Part shown: positions 37,801 to 49,800 of the stretch, one piece after another
How the letters are laid out: each line of letters begins with the position of its first letter
How positions within the stretch are numbered: position 1 is the stretch's first letter
Assembly: GCA_028752905.1 (NCBI GenBank)
Contig: JAQNBH010000007.1
Location: 12,672,653-12,736,652 of the forward strand
DNA: 64,000 bases
From: Cladorhizidae sp. MBARI D1340-BT2
Taxonomy: Eukaryota; Porifera; Demospongiae; Poecilosclerida; Cladorhizidae
Reading direction: 5' to 3'
Program-made: the position numbers and the translations under genes
Notes under the pieces: generated by a model
What the model was told of the DNA's origin: nothing
Database searches by the model: none
Seen by the model: only the letters and a program-made list of their open reading frames with translations

Positions 37801-40800
37801 AGACGATAAATGCATATATGTTCAAGACCTTGCAGATGTATTTCATGAGATGTTTTTTAGATCAGCACTTTACTATCCTTGTAAAGGATTCAAGGCTTGC
37901 TGGAAGTGTTTTGGAGCCGAAAATGATTACTAAAAATTGCCAAAGTGATTATTTTTGTGAGATACAGCCTTCGTTGTTTTTTTTGTCTATTGACACCTGT
38001 TGACACCTGTTTTAAAATAGAGGTCAAACCAATATAGGGAGTGGTATTGACATGCACTCTCCTATAAACAAAAGATTTCTTTCAAAAATATGGAGGTTTC
38101 AGCAGAATAATAGCCATCTATGTGCTCCCTCATGGTATCTCACTTTATCTCAACACCTTGTCTAGAATTGCTATTCAGTCATCATGAATTCTCCTGGCAC
38201 ACACATATTATAGCTTCAGCCTGTTACTGATGCTGCTCAAAGCATTTCCTGCTCTCTTCTTGCATGTTTATTGTGTGTGCATTTATTACTCCCTTCTCAG
38301 CAATTCAATCTCTCATCTTGTTGGCATTATTCAGGAATTTCTGGTTCTCTTTATCTTTGATCTCTCTAGAACTTTTATGATGATGGTATTGAGTAACTAT
38401 TATATAGCTGATTATTGTCAGCATTCATTCTGTTTCAAGTAGTCTCATTACAATTAGTGGTATGGAATAGGCAAGGTAAAGATATTAAAAGTTGTTCCAA
38501 TCAATTGTCCTGCTAATCCTTGCTCCCACTTCTCTGAACTATCTCCTTAATATTATTCTCACATTTCAGTTTAGTGAGCTATTTTATGCTTTATGTTGCT
38601 ACATGCGACACTTGAGTTTCTCTACTAGCAGTGAGTGTGAATAATATAGTGGCATATTCAGATAAATAACTAACTCTCCTGCATTTTTGATGTGCTACAA
38701 CTACCTTTGACATTGAACGACAGAGATATTTATGCACTGATGCTTTTACACTCTGCCCCAGCACCGATACCAAACAAATGCCACAACAAAAACTACCACA
38801 TTTACATACAAAACATTACAATGTTATATTCCTAGCAAGTGCTACTACACACAATTACTTCAAACCTGTTTAACACTACAAATAAATGCAAGGCAATGGC
38901 GAGCAAAAGTGCTATAAAAAACATCAATTTTAAATTTATATCACTAAGTATTGTCCTACTCCAAGCATAGCTGCAGGCTTAACACTATACATTGATCTGT
39001 AACTTATTGATGTCATCAGATTGGATGACAAGTACCTAAGAGTAGTATATTCCACACAATTTTCAAGGAGTATATCAGCTTAATATCGACCATATCCATT
39101 ATCCGTGACTATCATTTCCATTATAGAAAATGTGTCCCTAGCTAGAGTGTGTTAATGAATATAGTGGCTAAGTCAGAATGAAACTTCACCTGAGCATAAG
39201 GAAGCTTCTTCATTGTTGGCAGCTGTGCTTCTCCCACAACTTTTTTTTATCACTTGCTTTTTCACTTGCTTTTTTCCCTTCCAAATCTCAGTTCTCTTTG
39301 TTCTGCTGTTCCAGAAGCAGGTTTTGACTTTTCTCTCTCTCTCCTTTTCTGAATTCTATTTTCTTTGGCAAATCAAGAAGCTAGCTGTTCTGCTTAAAAA
39401 TATTTGAAATCTGCAGCTGTGCACATAGTATGGTTTTAGTATGTACATGTGCTCAAGAATCCACATGACAACTATATCCAAATTAATCACTCCTCTGCTA
39501 GACAGCTATATCTGTAGGCTTCGGGAGTGCTGTAGCAGCTTGCGTTGTATTTTTTCATCAACCTTCTTTGGTCTGTCCAGCATGTAGCCATTGAGTATGG
39601 AGTGTCTAGGTCCACTCTACAGTACATACATCTTGGCAAGGTTACAGATTGCATGAAGGTGTGAGCATGGATTTATTTAACTGCTACTGAAGAGAGCTTG
39701 GTGGATTCATCCAGGTAGTTGGGAAGATCAGATGTGGCAAAAGCAGAACTAATGGGCAGGAGAAAGGAGTTCAGGTGATTGGTTTCGCCAATTTGTTGAG
39801 CAATAGCCACAGCTGTGCTTACAAGAAGAAGAAGCTGGAGCTCATGTGTGCATGGCCACAGCGGCTAATTGTGAAGCACTTGAGACAGCTATATAGATAG
39901 CTACTTCAAACTTCTGTAATTTAATCTTGCTCAGCTATTGACTTATGAGGATCAGAGTCCACTCTCCTAAAATACCAATTATCGGTATATATCCGATACC
40001 TATTACTGGTACCACATAGAAATCCATACACTGTGTGATGCTCATGATTTTAGTAGGACCTAACAGATACATAATACATTTGATTTACTAATGACTTTTA
40101 CATAGTGAATATTCATACCTGATTTAAACATTGTCACCAAAATAAAGCTCAGTAAAGAAACATTAAGAGCTAAAATGAAGGCAGTATCATGAGAGTGTCG
40201 ATACGAAATGACAGCAAGAAAACACAACCCTGCATAGTTAAATACACCCAGTCTTGTCCACTACGTTGTTTTCTTCCAGTAGCTACTTCTTTCACAATGA
40301 CCTTCTCAATAATTTTACTATCTCAATATTTCGACTAGATGCTCTAGCCTTCATCAGGATTGCAGAGCTGCTCACCTCCACTGTAAGATTAAACTTCCTG
40401 GGGCAGCACCAGCAGTGAGTTAAATATGTGGGACCATTTGTGTGTCAATAATTGGCAGCTTATGCTCTATCAAATGGAACTCTCAAGAGTAGAGAACTAG
40501 CTTTTAGTTATAGATAGCTGCAGTAGCTAGAGCCTTCCCATGGAAGCAGTGTTGAAAGACCATTACACTGGTAAGTAGAGTGGCTAACCCAAGTTCTGGT
40601 TCTTTTATAAGCTTTGTACATTCTTATTCTCGAATAGACGAGGCATGCTAGATTATCTAACATAATTTATGCTGTTAAGAACCAAACAAGAATTTTTGTT
40701 GAGGTATGATTTATGTCTTTCGCCCATTTTGGAATGCAGCAAGGGGGGACTATACCTGAAACTGGTGGGAAAACGGCTGTTGATTTAGACTGCCCATTAC

Positions 40801-43800
40801 TTTTTTTAAATAATTACTGTGTCCAAATAATATTATGCTCATATTGTTCCTTGATCTATGTGCTTTCCAATGATATAAAAGATTAGTCTATAGGCATATT
40901 TTCTCAGAAGATACATGCAGAAATATCAAGGCATTCCAAAAAACTAAACACTTCTGCCCCAACACTTCCCCCTCACCCATACCAAAAGCTGTAAATTGGT
41001 CTGTGGTTTGCCTAAGCTAATAGCTATTATATGGGCGAGACAAAAATGCAATAACAATATTCTCATGGGGAAAAGTAAGTGGGCCAGAATTCGTTACATT
41101 ACTTAACTCAGTATATACAGAAGTGGTACACTGGAGGCACAACTACTTCTCAGTTCCTTTTGGCAAAGTTGGAAGAGAATTTGTGAGTGAGTTATCGCGA
41201 CTGTATCTGGCCTATGGGTCAGCCTCTACTCTAGAGACTGTAGCCCTTAAGGCCACCATTGTGTTCCCCATATTGCTTCTCCAGAAACCAAGTGAGAAAT
41301 CAAAGACAAAGGAACATATGAAATGTATAGAGAAGAGGTTAACAAGCTGGTTTAATGGTGACCTGGAAGAGTTGGTAACGGAAGGAAGAGCCCTGCAATG
41401 GAGGCTACCAAAACAAGGATCACCCAAGGACAATAACACTTTGGCTCGTTCCTTTGCAAACTTGATGTTTTTGGGGAAGTGCAAGGCTGCGATGGACCTG
41501 CTATCAAAGGCAGATAACGGCGGCCTCCTTCACCTGAATGATCCAGCCGACCCCAACAACCCATCCTCACACACAATCAGGGAAGAACTAATCAAAAAAC
41601 ACCCTCCAGCCCAACCAGCCCACCACAACTGTATTCTCCACGATGAACCACAAGTTCCGCACCCTATTATATTTGACTCCCTTGATGCCAATGCTATCTG
41701 CTCGGCTGCTCTACAGATGAAAGGAGCAGCTGGCCCCTCAGGCCTGGATGCTCATGCATGGAGACGCTTATGTACCAGCCACAAGGGAGCTTCGGGAGAT
41801 CTCTGTGCATCCCTTGCCTCAGTCGCCAGAAGGATCTGCTCCATGTATGTTGACCCATCATTGATCTCCCTTCTTCTCGCATGTCGACTCATAGCCCTCG
41901 ACAAGCACCCCGGAGTGCGTCCCATCGGCATCAGGGACACCGCTCGCCGAATCACTGCAAAAGTGGTCTTATCAATTACAGTTCCAGATATTCAAGATGC
42001 ATCAGGTTGCCTTCAGATGAGTGGTGGTCAAATATCAGGCATTGAGGCAGCTGTCAACGCAACAAGATCTAGCTTCGAATCTGTGGAGTGTGAGGCAGTG
42101 CTACTTGTAGATGCGACAAACGCTTTCAATTCTCTGAATCGACAGGTGGCACTACACAACATCAGACGTCTCTGCCCTCCTATAGCCACCATCCTCATCA
42201 ACTCGTATAGAACCTCCATCGAGCTATTTGTGGATGGGGATGTCATTCCATCACAGGAGGGCACAACACAGGGAGACCCGCTCGCCATGGCCATGTATGG
42301 CTTGGCAACCATACCACTCATTAGAAGGCTAGATGGGATCTGCAGGCAGATATGGTATGCTGATGACTCCGCCGCCACTGGGACTGTCACACAGCTACGT
42401 GATTGGTGGGACAGACTAGCTGCAGAGGGTCCATCCTTTGGCTACTTCCCCAACCTAACCAAGACCTGGCTGGTGGCTAAGAATGGGCACCTTGAGGAAG
42501 CCTCCAAGATCTTTGCCGGCTCGGGAGTCAGTGTTACATCCAGAGGAAGGCCATACCTTGGTGCAGCTATTGGCTCCCAAGAGTTTGTTAAGGAGTATGT
42601 GAATTCCAAGGTTAAGACATGGACATCCAACATTACTCTCCTCAGCGAGATCGCAAAGACGCAACCTCATGCAGCATTTTCAGCTCTGACGCATGGCCTC
42701 CTCAGCAAATGGACTTATCTTAGCTGTGTCATACCCAACATTAGTGACCTGCTTGTTCCTTTGGACAATGCGCTAAGAACAGAGCTACTCCCTGCCCTCA
42801 CCGGACGGCCCCCTCCAAATGACTTAGAGTGTGCTCTCTTTGCCCTACCTGCACGACTTGGAGGGCTAGGCATACGAATACCATCCAAGAATGCCAACAG
42901 AGAACAGCTTGCATCCCAACTAGTGACCTCAATCCTGAAAGATCATATCCTAGACCAATGTAGAGAATACGGCAATGACATCATCAAGGTTCAACTGAAA
43001 AACAAGGCCATCATCAGCAAGCATAACAAAGAAAGGAGCAAAGAGGAAGCCAATCAACTCCAGATACAACTGCCAGCTTCACTGCAGAAGGCCATGGAAT
43101 TGGCTCAGGAAAAGGGTGCCTCCATCTGGCTCACTGCCTTACCCCTCACTGAGCATGGGTTTACACTTCACAAGTCCGCCTTTCATGACGCTCTAGCTCT
43201 GAGATATGGTTGGACACCATCCAAACTGCCTTCCAAATGTGATTGCGGCAACAGCTTCACCGTTGAACATGCACTCTCCTGCGCAAAGGGAGGTTTCCCA
43301 TCGCTCCGACATAACAAAATCCGAGACATCACCGCCGCCCTACTTACTGAGGTGTGCAGTGATGTGCGTATCGAACCAGATTTGCAGCCAGTGACATCCA
43401 ACCAGCTCAACGGTGCCTCAGCAAATTCTCAATATGGTGCAAGGCTAGATGTGTCTGCAAACGGAGTGTGGGGTGGTAGATACGAGAAGTCATTCTACGA
43501 TGTGAGAGTGTTCAACCCCTTCGCTCCCTCCAATAATAATCAGGCTCTAGCCGCAACATACAGGAAGCACGAACGTGAGAAGAAGAGGGCGTATGAGCAG
43601 CGGATACGCGAAGTTGAGCACTCTTCCTTCACCCCCCTTGTTCTCTCTGCTACAGGAGGCATGGGCATTGAAGCCACTAATTTTTACAAACGCCTGGCCG
43701 CCATGCTAGCCCAGAAATGGGACTCCCCCTACAGCAAGACCCTATGCTGGCTGCGATGTCGCCTGAACTTCTCCCTACTCCGCTCCTCCATCCAAGCTAT

Positions 43801-46800
43801 CAGAGGAGCAAGATCCTCTAAAGGTCACGCCGCTAAGCCACCTGCTTCTGTGGATCTCGTCGCATCAGAATCTTACATTTCTGATAAGTGATTATTTCAT
43901 CTGTGAGACAATTATATCATCCCATATTTCCCCCCCTCCCTATAATTATACATATATTAATTTAAAAATTCAAAAAAACAACAACAAAAAAAAACTAAAC
44001 TGGGGGGAGTGGGGGGGGGGGGGGGGGGGGGGGGCGATCCTGCCGTATTAGTGAATACGGGATCTTAACGATAAATCTGCAAAGGTCACCTCTTCTAATC
44101 ACCATAACTTGACAACCCATCAAGTAAAAAAAAAATTGTCTCACCCATATAATAGCTATTAGCTTAGGCAAACCACAGACCAATTAACAGCTTTTGGTTT
44201 GTAAGTATGGGTGAGGAAGAAGTGTGGGGCAGAAGTGGTCAGTTTTTTGGAATGCCTTGATATTTCTTCATGTATCTTCTGACAAAATATGCCTATAGAC
44301 TAATCTTTTATATCATTGGAAACCACATAGATCAAGGAACAATATGAGCATAATATTATTTGGATTATTTGGACAGAGTAATTATTAAAAAAAAGGTTAT
44401 GGGCAGTCTAAATCAAAGACGTTTCCCCCCCCCAGTTTCAGGTATAGTCCCCCCTTTTAACACAATGTAGAGAGTGCTTCGGCACTATCGAATTCCTAGT
44501 TGGTGTTTCATAGCAATTTTCCCCCTTCTTTCTTCAAAACCCTTCCTTTGTTAAGATAATGTCCCGTTAATAAGATGTCTTACTGTGAGTAGCAAGTGAT
44601 TTGAATAAGTAGTGCTATTATTATATTTGGCATGGCTTTAATTAATTACATCAGTGAGAAAATAGAAAGGAAGAATGCTAATTACAAGTTTTCTGATGTA
44701 GCTAAAAAATGATAAAACTCACAACCATCCTCCATTAGATACCAACATAGATACCAACTTCAAACCACTTTGCTCTTACCTAAAGGGCAGGATTTGCAAC
44801 CCTCCTGTTCAGGAATAGTATATGCCAGGTAACCAAATGGCTCAGAGTTATAGTTACAACAATTGTTGATGGTGGCCGTTACAGGAACACCCTCTACACA
44901 ACGTTCATCAGTATAGCATGCCACATGCTCAGCTTCCACAATCACTGTGAATAAAAATACAATTAATGATATTAAAGTGTAAGGGGATGATGAATATTAG
45001 TAATACTTGGTAGTGATTAGGACTATCTACCAGGGCAGATCATAATATTGAGTAGTTAACACTTCAAGAATTTGCCAAGTATATGTATTGAAACCACACA
45101 AATAATACTCATCATGAACTACTATTAGGAAATAGTATAGCTGTATATATATATATATATACATAATTATATATATATGAACAGTTAAAAAAACACCTTA
45201 ATAATTATGCAGTTGGCATGGAAATTTCCCTATCTGTGTCATATGAATCAACTTCCCAAATAAAGATAAACTTGCTCTAATAATAAAGTACAAATGCATG
45301 TCAATGCGCTGTAAAGCATGTATTGCATCCCAGTATTAAAATATAGATGTGCGGGAGCCACTGGTCAGGAAAAAATTTGTCAAGTCAAATCATAGAATAT
45401 GTGCATGATATCTGATGAAAAATGCATGGTTACTAGAACAATTCAGCACAAGTAATTAGTTAATAGGTTTGAGCCAGCTCAAAAACAGTGTAGCAAATGT
45501 TGAGAAAGTCTGTTTTTGTTTTTTGTCAGTGCACAGAGATAGTTTTAGAACAGCCTGTGACTTTGCTAATTGCGCTTGGACTATGGCAAGAAAATCCAAA
45601 TCACTTCACATGCACTTACCAATCTGCTATTAAATTGAGAAGCACAAAGCAGTGAGAACCAGCCCAAGCTGCTAAATTTCAGGAAATGTAAAAAAACAGG
45701 GTGAGTAGGAAGCCCAAACCAGTGAGGGGGGAAAACTTTCGATCTCCTAATTTATATCACCATACTATCACCATATATATACAATGACAAAGACCTGCAA
45801 ACACAATTTAGGACTTTTTAAATTTTTAAATTGAAAACGATCATACTCAATAGCTAATATGAAGAGTAAAAATAAGTAAACAAATACATGGAGGAATATG
45901 ATTATAGTTCAGTAGTTAATAGTTAAGTGATGATAAGGGGTGTTGAATATAGTGCTTAAATTGTCCAAGTGAATTCGTTTCTTTATTGTAATTGGGGAGA
46001 GACTTCCAGAGGCTAGTAGTAGTAGAGGGAAAAATGAAAGGTAAGCAGATTATATTCTGTATGAGATTAGCAGACAATTACTGAAGGATCAGAGGTTGTA
46101 GTAGGGAGTTGGTTGGCACATGGTGGGAGTCTTGAAGGAAAATCTATGTTATTGTGAATAAGTTTGAAGAAAAAGATAAGTTTAGCATTATAGCAGTGAG
46201 AGGATAGAGATGGACTTAGTGAGAAGAGAAGTGTAGTCTGAGGACCATTATTTACTACATAATTTACATGCAAAGTATTGTATTCTCTCAAGATTAGAAG
46301 ACAGATGGGATGATTGAGGGTCCCAGAGGAAAGAACAGTACTCAAGATGAGAAGATGAGGACAGATAAGAGAAATGTACAGGCAAAGAAGAAGTGTCTGA
46401 ATAGTAGTAGAAGGTAGCAAAGACCATAATTTAGGGGTCTTGGAAGAGATGTGTTTGTTCCAGTATAGAGATGAAGAAAAGAGGATTCCCAGGTACTTGA
46501 ACTCAGTCACTAACTGAATTGGAGAACCAGAGATACAGAAGTGGCAGAGACTTAGTAAGAAGAGATTGCTTATAAGAAATAAGCATGTATTATTTGACTT
46601 CATTAGAGGCAAGCCAGGCAGAGATACAGTTTAGGTCATTCTGAAAGAGAAAAATCAAAATGAGAATTGATGGGATGAAAAAGAAGGATATCATCAGTGT
46701 AGAGAATAAGTTTAGATGAGACAGACAAATGCATGTTACACATTCCATTGATATAAATTATAAATTTTCTAATCAACTGGAAGACATCCTTGAGACAGGA

Positions 46801-49800
46801 AAGTTAAGGATATACCTAACTATGGATAGGCATGTAGATTTAAGCACTTTATAGGAGATCAAATCAGGGCCAGAGGCTGTGGAACAAGGTAAACGAGAAA
46901 TCAGGCCAATAATATCAGATTCAGTACAGAGAGAGTCTGGAGGACAGAATGGTTGGGAAGTCTGGAAAGGAAGAGGATAAGATACAATTGGAGGATAGCA
47001 TGAATTGAAGGATTCAGAGAAAAAAGGATTTCAGCCTTATCACAGCTAGATACCATTAGATACATGAGTATGTACAGAAAATGGTCTTTTTCTTGTGGAA
47101 CGAACAAAAGACCAAAATGTTTTGGAAGGAAAGGATGATAGAGACTGGAAGAAGATGCGTTAATAATAGATGAAATGATGTTTCTAAGCGAGCGATAAGC
47201 CAGATAAAGAGCAGGTGAATCTAGTTTTTTAGCACGTAAGAAAAGATTGTGACTTTTTTTAATTTGTTGTCGAAGGCTATTATCAATCCAAGGATGGCAA
47301 GAAGAAGGGTGAGATAAATTCAGAGGGGACACACAAGCTGATGACTTCTGAAAATCTATTTTTAAATGCTTTCCAGGAGGAATCAAGGTCTGAAGAAAGG
47401 ATGATCCCAGGGAAAGGAGGAAAGTAGTAGGCAGCTCTGTCAAAGTCAGCGAGATGATACAACTCTATTTTATGCTTGGTACACTTTCTAATAGGGAAGG
47501 GAGGAAGGGTGATTTCCGTTAAGATACTATTATGATCAGGAGGATACAGGTGGAAGAACCAAAGAGGAAGTTTGAACATGAGTTGGAACAAAGACAAGGT
47601 CTATGATCGAGGACGAACCAGAATGAGAGGTGTGTGTGGGAGAGGACACGAGTTGCTTGAAGGAGATAAATCAGAGAGTGTAGAAAGAGTTGAAGAGATT
47701 GAGGCAGAGATGAGTAGGACACATCAACATTGACGTTAAAGTCTCCAGTAAGGATCAAGCCAGAGAAGACATTATGAGAAAGAGCGCTTAGAGTGTCCAA
47801 AAGGAGGGATACATCATTTAAAGAAGAAGGAGGTCTATAAAAAGCTCCAAATATAAAGTAAATTCTTGTAGTTTGACTGAGAGAAGAAGAAGTTCAAGGC
47901 TATTCTGGAGGTTCAAATGTAAAGAAGAGTGTACATAAATAGCAACACCACCACCATGGCGGGTTTTATCTAGGCGATAAAGTTGAAAATTAGGTAAAGA
48001 AATCTAGAATGTCTGGTGAGAGCTAAGTCTCATTCACACAAAGAAGGTCAGGAAGATAAGTATTACAGAGTAGAGACAGCTCTTCTAATTTATATAAAAG
48101 ACTGCAGACATTGAAAGAAAGCAGCTTAAGAGATCGGCTGGTAAAGTGAGGGTGGAATTGGAAGGAAGAGGAGAGGTTTTAAGAGGGAGATTTTGGAATT
48201 TGAAGTTTCTTTAGATGGGGTTGATGATAGCTGGGGGAAAAGGCAGGATATGTGGTGAGCTTGCACTTAATAAGGGGACCTCAACTGATATTACTAGTAC
48301 TAATAAAAACAAAAAAGGGCAGTTGGATGAGGGAGAGTAACTAATGTGATCCGTCCTGTTTTTGCGTAACTGCCAAGTCACACTGCAAACTCTGGTATGC
48401 ACATACCATAAAGGCTCCATTAATGCGGAACGGGAAAAATTCGTCTTCGACTGAATCATTACACACAAATAGAAACCGGACACTATTCCCACACCCCTAA
48501 CAGTCATGAGCTGAGGACATCATCCCAAACCACAAGAATTGCAAAGGCTCTTTTACAATGTTGCACAAGCTAGTAGGGTGGCCTCAGACCACAATTATAT
48601 GGTAAGGTAAGGGAACCATTAACATAACAGGCCCGTAGGAAGCAAATCTGAACCTGTACGGCAACTAAGCCACACCCACAATGGGAGTGGCTTTACTTGA
48701 TACTGGAACTAAACACACCCAACTTATACTCTACCTAATAGCACTCCTTTTGGAGCTACAGCAGGATTCATACAGAAACTTTTGTTATGGCGGGGGGGGG
48801 GGGGGAAGAGAGATAATCGCACTCATTATAACAATCATCTGCAGGGCTTTGCACAGGATATAGATTGGGGGAGGGGGGGGGGGGGGAGGGAAGGGAAAAT
48901 TTGTACCTAATTGGCAGACTGGTGTAGGGGGATCTGGGGGGAGCTTCCCACATTTTATAATCTCTGAGATAGCAAAATTGCTTGAATTTGAGCTTGGCTA
49001 CGACTGTTATGCTGTTATGCTAAAGGAAATATTACAGAATAAGTTTGGGGTGGGAGATGTGTTTTATTATGTTGGTTCTGAGTTATTGTTTTGGGGGTGG
49101 GGGGGGGAGGGAGGATGATATCGCAGGACTCCATCCCCCTGTATGAAAACCTGCTACTGGTTGCCACACAGTCGTATAATTATGGTGTATATTAATAAAT
49201 GTATGTTTTTAATTTTATAATGTCTCTGTGTGACCATCCAGTGCTGAAATTGTGGATACGTTTTGGGCCCTATAGAGTACTCTACATATTGAGGAGAATT
49301 TTCTTAGGAACTTCACTTACATTATATTACAAAACAATGTTACTATAAAATAATTTAATTATGACATAATTATAACAGGATAGATTGTTGATTTATTAGT
49401 TAAAATTGTCCAAAGATACCTCACTTTTTGCAACAAACTCATTAAGGCATGATTTCAAGTTAAGTTCATCGGTCTTCTCCTTGTGTATATATATTATACA
49501 TGAATTACCATTAAATTATTGAAGCGTTGCTCATTGTTGAACGCAAGTAGGTCTTGACTCGACGCAACCCTGAAACACTTCTTTCACTCACGGCATTGGT
49601 TGCAGGAGTAACTAAAAGCAATTTAACTAAAGTACATACCTCAGACATGAAACTTTGCTGGACAGGAGAAAGAGTCTTCAAGTACTTTATGATGTCAGAG
49701 AGAGTACTCACTTCTGGTGGTTCCCATTGCTGTACTTATAAGTTGTAAATGGGTAGTTAGACTAGACTCATTGAAGTCATCGTGGTAAATTTCCATGACA

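Larger units (their letters stand above)
40741..44456 (+). mobile_element. Retroelement-like unit bounded by long inverted repeats
   Basis: A 3.7 kb unit in intron 2 of the Calx-beta gene, in the opposite orientation to it. Its outer ends are aaggggggactatacctgaa and the inverse ttcaggtatagtccccc...tt. Between the inverted repeats lies one long reverse transcriptase/nuclease frame. No clear target-site duplication is visible (left flank aatgcagc, right flank ttaacaca). Either the unit moves as a whole, or a 5'-truncated LINE entered a non-autonomous DNA transposon. Confidence 0.75.

Noticed and set aside
41212..43410. Minus-strand frames over the RT gene
   Set aside because: Shadows of the long RT/nuclease frame.
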